Shown here: positions 24,691 to 32,947 of the stretch, one piece after another | Layout of the letters: each line of letters opens with the position of its first letter | Numbering within the stretch: the first letter of the stretch is position 1 | Assembly (NCBI GenBank): GCA_029780415.1 | Contig: JAKOYN010000062.1 | Coordinates: 1 to 64,000 of the forward strand | Source of the DNA: RXIX01 sp003989075 | GTDB lineage: Bacteria > Pseudomonadota > Gammaproteobacteria > Competibacterales > Competibacteraceae | Reading direction: 5' to 3' | DNA: 64,000 nucleotides | The notes under the pieces: model-generated | Seen by the model: only the letters and a program-made list of their open reading frames with translations | Databases searched by the model: none | Told to the model about the DNA's origin: nothing | Made by a program: the position numbers and the translations under genes

Positions 24691-26736
24691 CTAGTCAACC
24701 AAAGCTTTCAGTAAAGCATCCCGGCCATCCAGATAAAACTCGACATCCAGTCGGGTCGCCATCTCATCCGAAAGATCGAACAGTTGCCGCCGGCACGACA
24801 CCGGCAACAGCAGTGACTTGGCCCCTTTCTCCACAGCAATCTCAGCCAGAGTCACGGCATTGTGTACAGGCTCGATGGTGCCACCCAGGGTCACTTCGCC
24901 AACCACCACCAGGCCACCGCGAACCGACTTCTTCAACAGCGCGCTGGATAGCGCAATCAACGCAGCCACGCCAGTCTTGGCACCAGACTTGGCAGCATCA
25001 AAGCTTCTGATCTGAACTGAAAATTCATGCGCGCGCGGATCCCGATCCCCTACCAACTGCTGGGCACGGGCATACAGGTTTTGCTCCGCGCAGCGAATCG
25101 ATTCCTTGAATGGTGCGGGCACCGGGTTGTTGAGTACCTGCACACCGCTCCCGGGCCCTTCGGTGGCTTCCAGTCTGAATAATCCAGGGTGCTCATCCTG
25201 GCCACCGGGACTCAAGGTCCAAATCTGGCCGCATTCCAACGGCTCATCCCCAATACCGCCCTGGCTTTGCAACTCCGGGGTGCTGACAAATTTTTCGACG
25301 CCTTCGGCTCCCAATGTGTAGCTGAAATGGGTGTTGCGGAACTCTGCGGCACCGATGCGCTTTTGTTGCTCCTTCACCCGCCGCCGCACTTCCAGCGCCA
25401 GGCGCACGGCCCACTCCAGATCCGCATCGCTGACCGGTGTTTCAGCACTTGGATAGAGCAGCTTGAGCAGTCCGCTGACTGTTTTGTTGACCCCGTTGAG
25501 GTCCCGGCCAGAAAGTGCGCCACCCCAATAGACGCGCCCTTGCAACGTTGATACGCGGCTTTGGTTGCGCAGTTGCGTGAAGCATTCGGAGAGGAAATCG
25601 CTGACCAGGCCAAAATGCTCGGTAAGCAGCCCGGGATTGAGCTTCGGCACATCCCAGCCAGGCAGGAAGCAATGGATGCGATCCATGAAGGCGGTGTCAT
25701 CGCGCATCTCGGGCGGCAACGGCCCAAACAGGTGGCCGATGCGTTGCTGGTGTTCGACATCGACTTCAAAGTTGCCGACCAGCACGATGGAGCCGTCGGC
25801 GCGGATGCTTTCCTTGCCGCGCGAGAATTCGCCGCTTTCCATGTAGCCCTTCATGATATTGACGCCGTCCTTCTGGTCAAAGGACACGCCCGACACCTCA
25901 TCGAAGCAGACCACATCGTACTGGCAGACCAGGCCGCGCTGACCGTTGGCGTTGTTGACGAACATGCGGGCCACCGTGGCCTTACCACCGGAAATCAGGT
26001 GGGCATAGGGCGAAATCTGTTGGAACAGATGCGATTTGCCCGTGCCGCGTGGGCCCAGTTCGACCAGGTTATAGTTGCGTTCAACGAACGGCACCATGCG
26101 CAACAGCAGCGCATCCTTGCCACGCTCGGTAAGCGTCGCTGGTTCAAAGCCGACACTGCGCAGCAGCAGGTGACGCCATTCGGCGCTTGAGAAGCTCTTG
26201 CGGCCCACAGCCAGCACATTGAGCACCTCGCGCTTGGATAACTGGATGGCGCGCAGCGCATCTACGCCAAAGGGGCGGCCATTCTTCTCCTGGGCAATGG
26301 AGGCGTCGTAGCCCAAGGTGACTTCAGCGTAAAAGCCGCCGGTCAGCATGCGCTCGTTGTCCTTGACCATCTCGGGGGTGAGCCGGACATCGTTCAGTCG
26401 CAGGCTGGGCAAGGTGGCAATATAGGAATCGGTCTTGGAATCCAGCCGGGCGGTGATGATGTCGATGATTTTGACGGAACCCGACTCGCGCGCCCGGGCC
26501 TTGAACAGTTCTTCTTCGCCCGCCTTGACGGTACGCGAACTGAGCTGGCGTTGCACAATATCCAGGCCTTCCTGGATTTCCGCTTCGTCGATGGTCGCGC
26601 AGTAGCGGCCCAGCAGGAACTCCACAACATAGGTCGGCACCGGAAACTGACGGCTGAAGGTGCGCACCAGGTCCTTGCGCACCACGTAGCCTTCAAAAGC
26701 GGTGGTGGCCTTGCGATCCAATTCATCCAGTTGCAT
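24691..26736 (-). CDS. brxL: BREX type 1 BrxL, AAA ATPase with degenerate Lon-like domain
   Basis: The 681-residue protein has TAGGAG seven bases before ATG 26736. The N-terminal domain (LDELDRKATTAFEGYVVRKD) is typical of BrxL. The ATPase core has Walker A LGPRGTGKSHLFQ at about 228-240 and Walker B YDVVCFDEVSG near 275. The C-terminal domain (about 565-681) has the Lon S16 fold, but the nucleophile region reads KSGAKTGVAA (Lys in place of Ser) and the catalytic lysine region reads PVHNAVTLAE, so a Lon-type protease activity is unlikely. BrxL is a DNA-binding ATPase needed for BREX defence. It is the last gene of the operon, two bases after pglZ. Confidence 0.93.
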   Translation of the reverse strand: MQLDELDRKATTAFEGYVVRKDLVRTFSRQFPVPTYVVEFLLGRYCATIDEAEIQEGLDIVQRQLSSRTVKAGEEELFKARARESGSVKIIDIITARLDSKTDSYIATLPSLRLNDVRLTPEMVKDNERMLTGGFYAEVTLGYDASIAQEKNGRPFGVDALRAIQLSKREVLNVLAVGRKSFSSAEWRHLLLRSVGFEPATLTERGKDALLLRMVPFVERNYNLVELGPRGTGKSHLFQQISPYAHLISGGKATVARMFVNNANGQRGLVCQYDVVCFDEVSGVSFDQKDGVNIMKGYMESGEFSRGKESIRADGSIVLVGNFEVDVEHQQRIGHLFGPLPPEMRDDTAFMDRIHCFLPGWDVPKLNPGLLTEHFGLVSDFLSECFTQLRNQSRVSTLQGRVYWGGALSGRDLNGVNKTVSGLLKLLYPSAETPVSDADLEWAVRLALEVRRRVKEQQKRIGAAEFRNTHFSYTLGAEGVEKFVSTPELQSQGGIGDEPLECGQIWTLSPGGQDEHPGLFRLEATEGPGSGVQVLNNPVPAPFKESIRCAEQNLYARAQQLVGDRDPRAHEFSVQIRSFDAAKSGAKTGVAALIALSSALLKKSVRGGLVVVGEVTLGGTIEPVHNAVTLAEIAVEKGAKSLLLPVSCRRQLFDLSDEMATRLDVEFYLDGRDALLKALVD

Positions 26737-26738
26737 GT

Positions 26739-29063
26739 TTAGTCTCCTACCGTGGTGGCCTGCTTTTGCAGAACCTCGCCATCCGTGCCGAGCACGACCA
26801 CCAGGGCTGCTGCGCCCAAATATTCATCGTCCGCTACGGCAAGGCTGGCTGTGCCACTCTCCAAAGGCTTAACGCTGGCGGCAATTGACGTTGTGGCCAA
26901 GGCAGCCTTGGTACGGATATCGACGCGTTGGCCGGCAGAGGCGCCCTCGACTGTGATGATGCAGCGCAGTCCCTTCCAGATCACCGATTGAATCGTGACC
27001 GCCGCAGCGGCTCCGAAGGCTCCGGCACAGTCCAACTGCACGATGGGCACCAGGCACTCCTGCAGGCTGATCCCGCCGTGGGCGTATTCAGCTCCGGCAA
27101 TGAAATTGGTAACGCCGGGCGCGTAGGCCACCTGAACAGCCTTGCACCAGTCCCAGCCGAAGGTCAGCGGAGTGCCATAGGCGCTGTCTTTCAACACCGC
27201 GCAGCGTCCCCAACGGGTTTCGGTCTGATGCTTGGGCAGCTCGGATTTGGGCAAACCCCCTGGCATTAACAGCCAGCCATGGTCGGTGATGATGCGGATA
27301 CGCTGCCAGCCGGCATCTTTCAGTTCGCTGATTCGCTCAACGACATGGCTCAATTGGGTATCCAGGTCACGCGCCAGGCGGATGCCATGTTCATGGCCAT
27401 AATGGTCAAGGTCACCGGTTTCAGTCCAGGCTTGTCCCTGCGGATCCCCTGTCTCATGCTTTTCCAAGGGTTGAACGCCAGACTCGCTCAAGAGTTTGCG
27501 CAAGTTGTGGGCCGATAGCGGCTTGCCATCCGCCTTTACACGCGGTGCGAATTCCACATCCTCGACGGTGCCGCTGATATGCTCTGCCACGGGCGAGCAC
27601 CACGCTTTTCCGGAAGCGGTGACTGAGGGCAGGCAAGTCCAGCGTGCTGAAAGATGGGTATTGCCGAATGCGCTGAGTCGTTTCACAAGCTGGACCGCCA
27701 CGTCATAGCGCAAGCCATCGACGAAGACCGTACACGTTCCGGCAGTGGCTGTTTCAGCCTTTATCAAGGGGAGACCTCCTGCGGCCTTGGCGGCCTCCTG
27801 CAAGCGGCGCGCGGTTTCTTCTAGCCAGGGCAGATAGATCGCCCGTAGCGCGCCACTGACTGCTTCCAGATCAGTTCTGGTATGGACAGCAGCCAGCGTC
27901 TGGAGGGCTGCGTAGTCAAGCTGCCATCCAGACTGCTGATAGCGCTGTGCAAGTTCCGCTGGTGTTTGCCCAATCGGCACGCTTGCACTGCGCTGAGCGA
28001 CCTCGACCAGATGTTCCAATGCGACAGCCAGCGGGGAGTGCCCCATGCGCGCCCAAAGCCAGGTGCGCCGCGCCCCGTGTTCCTTTTCGGCAGCAAGGAG
28101 CGCCATACGTGCCTGTGGCGCGTCCATGGCTGCGCAGGCAGACAGCGCGTGGCGCAGATTGGCTTCGCCTTGCGCATTGATCTGAGGGTAGCCCGCCAAC
28201 TGTTCATAGTCTGGGAACAGGCTTAACGGAGGCGGTTGCAGTTTGGCGAGCTGTGTAAACACATGAGGGAAGCTGCCGAATGAATCATGGTAGAGGACTG
28301 AGACGGCTGCCCATTTGCCTGCACGTTTTGCGAGACGTTCTGCCGCAACGAGTACGCCATCAGCCACGGGGTCGAAGTCAAAATCCGCCTTGCAGCGTTT
28401 GACGAACACGTCCCAGAGCACATCGCTCCAGTGTTGGCGAGTGGCCTCTGGGTCATTCATCCATTGCAGGAGGTCCCGGGTTGGATTGGGTGCCAGCAGG
28501 CTCAGCAGCCATTCGGCATTGAGGGCGCGGCCTTTGAGATCGTCCAGCGTGCAGTGCAGGAGCACGCCTGCCTGTAGGGCCTGACTCAATGCCTCCTGAG
28601 TTGCCTTGTCCTGAGCAAGGTCCAAGCCCAGGCCGCCATTCTTCGACGATAGAAAGGCGCTGATGGTCCAATCCTTGGCGTTAGTCTGGCTCCAGAACAC
28701 GCCCCGGTACTGCAATTCGGCCAGGGGTTGCAGGTCACGGGAGCAGCCTTTAATGGCGCGCAGGTCGGCACGACTGATGCCGGGCATATAGATCACCGGC
28801 ACGCCCTCAAACTGGACTTCGGGCAGTACGCCGGCAATGGCGCATTTAAGCCAGATCGCTGGGCCGCTGCGCTGCTCGGGCTGGTAGGGACCGAGTACAA
28901 ACAGGCTTGGCATCAATTTCTGCAGGGCCGGTAAGGCTGCCTGCCACTGACGTTCCTTGTCGGGCCAGAGCACTGCTGCAGTGGATGTGGATGTATGCGA
29001 ATTGCCCTTGGCTGTTGTTTGTACCGCTGCAAGAAGCGTTTGGCCTACAGTCTCGTTACTCAT
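26739..29063 (-). CDS. pglZ: BREX type 1 PglZ, alkaline-phosphatase-superfamily protein
   Basis: ATG 29063 (MSNETVGQTLLAAVQ) follows AAGGGG by eight bases and the pglX stop by 16. The 774-residue protein holds the PglZ domain, with VFVDGLRYDVAVQLVKRLS near 444 and IRIITDHGWLLMPGGLPKS near 590, the metal-site motifs of the alkaline phosphatase fold. PglZ is a core component of every BREX type, required for defence and for BREX-directed methylation in tested type 1 systems; its chemistry is still debated. An N-terminal region of about 400 residues has no motif I recognise. Confidence 0.93.
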   Translation of the reverse strand: MSNETVGQTLLAAVQTTAKGNSHTSTSTAAVLWPDKERQWQAALPALQKLMPSLFVLGPYQPEQRSGPAIWLKCAIAGVLPEVQFEGVPVIYMPGISRADLRAIKGCSRDLQPLAELQYRGVFWSQTNAKDWTISAFLSSKNGGLGLDLAQDKATQEALSQALQAGVLLHCTLDDLKGRALNAEWLLSLLAPNPTRDLLQWMNDPEATRQHWSDVLWDVFVKRCKADFDFDPVADGVLVAAERLAKRAGKWAAVSVLYHDSFGSFPHVFTQLAKLQPPPLSLFPDYEQLAGYPQINAQGEANLRHALSACAAMDAPQARMALLAAEKEHGARRTWLWARMGHSPLAVALEHLVEVAQRSASVPIGQTPAELAQRYQQSGWQLDYAALQTLAAVHTRTDLEAVSGALRAIYLPWLEETARRLQEAAKAAGGLPLIKAETATAGTCTVFVDGLRYDVAVQLVKRLSAFGNTHLSARWTCLPSVTASGKAWCSPVAEHISGTVEDVEFAPRVKADGKPLSAHNLRKLLSESGVQPLEKHETGDPQGQAWTETGDLDHYGHEHGIRLARDLDTQLSHVVERISELKDAGWQRIRIITDHGWLLMPGGLPKSELPKHQTETRWGRCAVLKDSAYGTPLTFGWDWCKAVQVAYAPGVTNFIAGAEYAHGGISLQECLVPIVQLDCAGAFGAAAAVTIQSVIWKGLRCIITVEGASAGQRVDIRTKAALATTSIAASVKPLESGTASLAVADDEYLGAAALVVVLGTDGEVLQKQATTVGD

Positions 29064-29079
29064 AGAGCGTCCCCTTTTT

Positions 29080-32000
29080 TCATGGATCACTCGCTCTTGC
29101 TGCCATTTTCTCGGCCCGCGTTAAATGGTGGTCGTTGATGCGGTCACCCTTGAAGACCTTGAACCAAGGCGCGCTTTCGACATCCTTGCCCCGGTCCTTG
29201 TCCCAGGTGATGTTGAGCTTGGGCTTCTTGTTGTGGCGAAGGACCTCGGCAGTCATGAAGGGGCGGATGTTCAGGCGCACGCCGTCGTTCAGGTCGGGGT
29301 TCCAGCCGATAGGCTGTTCTGCCAAGGACTTCCAGCGCACGAAGATGTCGTAGGGCGGCTCGCCTTCAAGGATGAGTTCGAGGCGGCGTTTCAGGTCTTG
29401 CGCGGCGGCCAGACGTTGCTGCGCGCCGTCGATGCGGTCGCGCACGCCGGCCTCTTGCTGGCGAATCCAGTCGCCCAGATAGGTATGGATGAGGCGTTCC
29501 AGGTTTTTAGTGTCGAGCGTGTGGTAGTTGACCAGCGCGGCAAAGCCGTCCTTCAGGCCATCCCACACATGCCAGATGAAGGGGCGGTGGTGGAAGCGCT
29601 TGGCGTGCTGCTCGAAGAACTTGTCGCGCAGCCAGACGTCCAAGCCCTTGCCGGTGCAGTCGGCGTCGGCCAGCAGCTTGTCGAGCACGGCGGGCTTCCA
29701 GCTGCCGGGCTGCACCGTCTCCCAGGCGGCAATCAACAGCTTGAGCAGGCGGTCATGCGCCGCCGGTTCGCCGCGCACCGAAGGCAGGCAGACGATGCCG
29801 TCGTCGTCGGTGTGCTCAGCCAGCTTCTCGCAGCAGGCAATCCAGGTGCGGGCCTCGTCGGCCAGTTCCATCGTCGTGTCGGTCTCGGCCGGCCAGCGGT
29901 AACCGGCCAAGCGGGCGACCGCCACTTGCAGCGGGTCGGTGGAAGGCTGCGGGTGGCCATGGAACAACCATTGAGCAGGGTCATCAGAATATCGCTTTGG
30001 AAATGCGCTTCTACCGTGCCACTCTGACAAATTGACGTTTACTTTTGTCGCGGTTGCATTGGTTAGACTAAGTTTTTGGTCTAGCGCTCGAACTCGATTT
30101 TTATATTCTTCAGAACAACAATATGCCCAAACAGCCTCAATGTCTGAGGTGTGTTTGGGAACGATAGTGATAAGGTTGTTATCAAACTTTTCGCCAAAAT
30201 ATGGCGTGACACGAAGTCCAATCCGGGTAAGTGCAACCCCTTTCTTACCCCAGTTTAGCTGGCCGCTTTCGTGCATATCATGCAGTCGGTCTCGATTCTC
30301 AAGCGCAAATTTTGCAAGCCTTCCCCGACCTTGTTGCCAAAGAATTACCTGCTCACGACCAAGGGGTTCACCCTCTCCCGAAAACCCATCAACAAAGAAA
30401 TCCCAGTCCGGAGACAGGCTTATCTCCCAGAAACAGAATATGAATGAGTTTCTGTCCCCCGTAATTAACCCTTGATATGCATCAGCAACTGTTGAAAATA
30501 ATGCCCCCTCGCCAATAAGAGACTCAAGTGCTACTCGAGCATCAGGATGATTCAATTGCTCTGACTGAGCGATACGAAGTATTGCCGTATCACGTAAAGC
30601 ATCACTTTTTTCTTTAGAGCCTGCGGCCGATGAGACCTCAATTCCCGATATGAGGTTTGCTCTGTTAGCCAAATTGGTAAGCAGCGTTACCAATATTACA
30701 TTGACCACTTCTCCTGAGATGGTCTCAAATGCGCCAGAACCAAGTTTCGCCAGAAGCTTCCATTGATGATTAACGAGAAGAAGTTCTCGCAGTCTTCGGT
30801 AGCTTGAAAGGAAAAGCCAATTCTGCGGCATTACGACTTGAACGGCGCCCAACCCATTCTTTAACGCCAGCTGCGAGCACCTATCAAGAAACACGGTCGC
30901 CAAGTCAGATTTAGCTTCAGAGTAGTGCCTATCGCAGTAGTCCATCAGAAACTGAGTCTGCTTCCCTCGCCCGAGGTAGGGCACATTTGTCACCACCAAG
31001 TGATACCGCCCGTCCAGCAGCCGGGCGACATCCAGCAGGCCCTTAGCGGTGAGCGCCAGGTCCCAGCTGTCATCTTGCAAATCGCTCGCCTGGCCCCACA
31101 GCGTGGCTGGACGCTCGGTGGCCAGCGCACGCCCGAGCAAGTCACGCAACGTGTCAAAGCTGGAGGTGGCCAGGTCGTTCTTCAGGCTACGTGCCGGGTC
31201 CAGCAAGCTGCCTAGCAGCGGCGCCTGGGCGAAGCTGGCGTACAGCAGGCGCAGTTCCTGCCGCAAGTAGGCGGCGTTCGCCACGTCATCCGGCACCAGT
31301 GCCATCCAGTCCTCGGGCTTGGCGGCCACCTTCAGGCCGCAGCAGGCCACCTGCGGCGCGGGCATGTCGGCGCGCACGCCCAGCGGGTCGCCGTGCTCGT
31401 CCGGGAAGCGCCAGGCCGCCAGGGCCAGCGCGAACACGGCGATTTCCACGCAGCGGGCATCTAGCTCCAGGCCGTGCAAGTTGTCGGCGAGCACGGCATC
31501 CACCGCGTCCATCGCGCTCAGGCCCTCGGCAGCCATGCGCATGGGCACCAGCAGCAGGAACGCCGCCACCAGGAAGTGACCCGAGCCGCAGCAGGGGTCC
31601 AGCAGCTTGAACTCATCGAGCTTGTTGGGCCAGTCTTCGAACTTGCCGGCCGCCGGCGTGCCATCGTCCAGCGTGCGCAGGTAGGTCAGCGGCACCGGGC
31701 AGGTCTTGCCTGGGTGGCGGGTCACCCACCAAGCACCTAGCGAGTTGTGGAGCAGGAAGTCCACCATGTAGGGCTCGGTGAAGAGCTGGGTGACGGCGGG
31801 CAATTCGTCAGCGCCAATCTTCACTTCCGAGGCGTTGACCTCGTCCTTGCGCTTGGCCTGCCAGAACTGGTAGACCCAGCCCAGGCTGTCGCTGGCTTTG
31901 AACACCTCGGACGGCAGCCCCGCCAGCAGGCGCTCCAGCTCACGCTGATGCTCGGGCGCGAAGGCCAGCTCAAAGACGGGGCTCTGCGGCTTGAACACCT

Positions 32001-32472
32001 GCGGCAGCATGCGCGCGGCCAGCTTGCCGGCCAGTTCCCACTTGGTCTTGGCGCCCAGGTTCATCGCCGGGTCGGCTTCCTGCACCAGGGCTTCGCAGTC
32101 TTCAAGAGACACAGCTGCACCGGGCTCCCACAGCAGCAGGCCGTTCTCGGCCAGGAAACGGGCGAACAGCATGCGGTGCCAGTGCTCGTAGGCCACCTCC
32201 CACACCAGGTGGTGGCCCTCACCCCCGGCCCCTCTCCCGCTGGGCGAGGGGAGGAAAACATCGCCTAGGGCGCGGCCATGGGCCCGCAGGCGGCGACGCA
32301 GCGCCTTGAGTTCGTCCGTCAGGTAATCCGGCGCCTTGGCTTCACTCACGGCCAGTTGAGCAAGAGAAGCAGACGCAGCTTTTTCCGCCACGTCGCGGGC
32401 TGCTTTAACGGTGTTTTCCAGTTGGGCGCGCAGGGGCTTGGGCAAGGGGGAGTTGTGTGCGTAGAGGGTCAC
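29080..32472 (-). CDS. pglX: BREX type 1 PglX, adenine-specific DNA methyltransferase
   Basis: The frame is open from 32613, but the first 47 codons overlap the PIN gene; I place the start at GTG 32472 (VTLYAHNSPLPKPLRAQLEN), 13 bases after the PIN stop, giving 1130 residues. The SAM-binding motif KLLDPCCGSGHFLVAAF is at about 291. The catalytic motif reads NVPY (N496) instead of the standard NPPY. The segment for about residues 505-824 (30000-30960) is visibly AT-richer than its flanks and probably carries the target-recognition domain. A REP-like insert encodes about residues 72-86. PglX marks host DNA at the BREX site, so non-methylated phage DNA is blocked. No frameshift was found. Confidence 0.9.
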   Translation of the reverse strand: MTLYAHNSPLPKPLRAQLENTVKAARDVAEKAASASLAQLAVSEAKAPDYLTDELKALRRRLRAHGRALGDVFLPSPSGRGAGGEGHHLVWEVAYEHWHRMLFARFLAENGLLLWEPGAAVSLEDCEALVQEADPAMNLGAKTKWELAGKLAARMLPQVFKPQSPVFELAFAPEHQRELERLLAGLPSEVFKASDSLGWVYQFWQAKRKDEVNASEVKIGADELPAVTQLFTEPYMVDFLLHNSLGAWWVTRHPGKTCPVPLTYLRTLDDGTPAAGKFEDWPNKLDEFKLLDPCCGSGHFLVAAFLLLVPMRMAAEGLSAMDAVDAVLADNLHGLELDARCVEIAVFALALAAWRFPDEHGDPLGVRADMPAPQVACCGLKVAAKPEDWMALVPDDVANAAYLRQELRLLYASFAQAPLLGSLLDPARSLKNDLATSSFDTLRDLLGRALATERPATLWGQASDLQDDSWDLALTAKGLLDVARLLDGRYHLVVTNVPYLGRGKQTQFLMDYCDRHYSEAKSDLATVFLDRCSQLALKNGLGAVQVVMPQNWLFLSSYRRLRELLLVNHQWKLLAKLGSGAFETISGEVVNVILVTLLTNLANRANLISGIEVSSAAGSKEKSDALRDTAILRIAQSEQLNHPDARVALESLIGEGALFSTVADAYQGLITGDRNSFIFCFWEISLSPDWDFFVDGFSGEGEPLGREQVILWQQGRGRLAKFALENRDRLHDMHESGQLNWGKKGVALTRIGLRVTPYFGEKFDNNLITIVPKHTSDIEAVWAYCCSEEYKNRVRALDQKLSLTNATATKVNVNLSEWHGRSAFPKRYSDDPAQWLFHGHPQPSTDPLQVAVARLAGYRWPAETDTTMELADEARTWIACCEKLAEHTDDDGIVCLPSVRGEPAAHDRLLKLLIAAWETVQPGSWKPAVLDKLLADADCTGKGLDVWLRDKFFEQHAKRFHHRPFIWHVWDGLKDGFAALVNYHTLDTKNLERLIHTYLGDWIRQQEAGVRDRIDGAQQRLAAAQDLKRRLELILEGEPPYDIFVRWKSLAEQPIGWNPDLNDGVRLNIRPFMTAEVLRHNKKPKLNITWDKDRGKDVESAPWFKVFKGDRINDHHLTRAEKMAARASDP
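32216..32257 (-). repeat. REP-like palindrome inserted in-frame in pglX
   Basis: The plus strand reads CCTCACCCCCGGCCCCTCTC then CCGCTGGGCGAGGGGAGG, a sequence familiar as an intergenic repeat in many proteobacteria. Here it is translated as LPSPSGRGAGGEG within the N-terminal part of PglX without breaking the frame. Confidence 0.75.
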
Positions 32473-32485
32473 GGCGGCAAGAGGT

Positions 32486-32947
32486 TCAGAGTTCAGGGGG
32501 ACGGTCGTAGGCGGCCAGATGCCTGTCCAAAGACCAGATGTAGACGCGGCGGGCGCGGTTCTGCTGGCACAGCCGGTGCCAGTCATGGACGATCGAGAGA
32601 TCACCCAGGCCACTACCCGTGGCCGCGTGGTCAGGAAACTCGTTCAACCAGGCCTTCAGGGCGTCGGCTTGCAGAAAGTGGAGCGGCTTGAAAGGCGAGC
32701 GCCCCTCCAGCGCAGCACTGACCTGCTGCACGAAGCGCTGCGCACAGGCCCGGCGTGCACCGCCATCGCCGTTTTGCCCGATGTGGTTACCGGTTTCCAG
32801 GAGGGTAGCCATCGGCAGAAACAAGGATTCCTGCACGATCACACGCTGTCGCAGCGCGGCTAGGGTTTCAGCGTGGTGCCCGGCTCTGTTCGGGACGTTC
32901 AGCAGCTCGACAAAGACGCTGGTGTCAATCAGGCACACGGCGCTCAA
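32486..32947 (-). CDS. PIN-domain protein, putative RNase effector embedded in BREX operon
   Basis: The 153-residue protein starts at TTG 32947, overlapping the ATPase stop by four bases (AGGA lies nine bases upstream); GTG 32938 is an alternative. It has the four acidic PIN positions: D8 in CLIDTSVFVE, E51 in MATLLETGNH, D116 in GLGDLSIV and D141 in WSLDRHLAAYD. PIN proteins are usually Mg-dependent RNases, many of them toxins. No VapB-like antitoxin is encoded nearby; the coupled partner is the ATPase. I infer an effector role in a two-gene defence module, not a VapBC pair. Function is not shown by sequence alone. Confidence 0.8.
   Translation of the reverse strand: MSAVCLIDTSVFVELLNVPNRAGHHAETLAALRQRVIVQESLFLPMATLLETGNHIGQNGDGGARRACAQRFVQQVSAALEGRSPFKPLHFLQADALKAWLNEFPDHAATGSGLGDLSIVHDWHRLCQQNRARRVYIWSLDRHLAAYDRPPEL

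Noticed and set aside
32486..32947. PIN gene as the toxin of a VapBC pair
   Set aside because: No small VapB-like antitoxin frame precedes it; the coupled upstream gene is a 441-residue ATPase.
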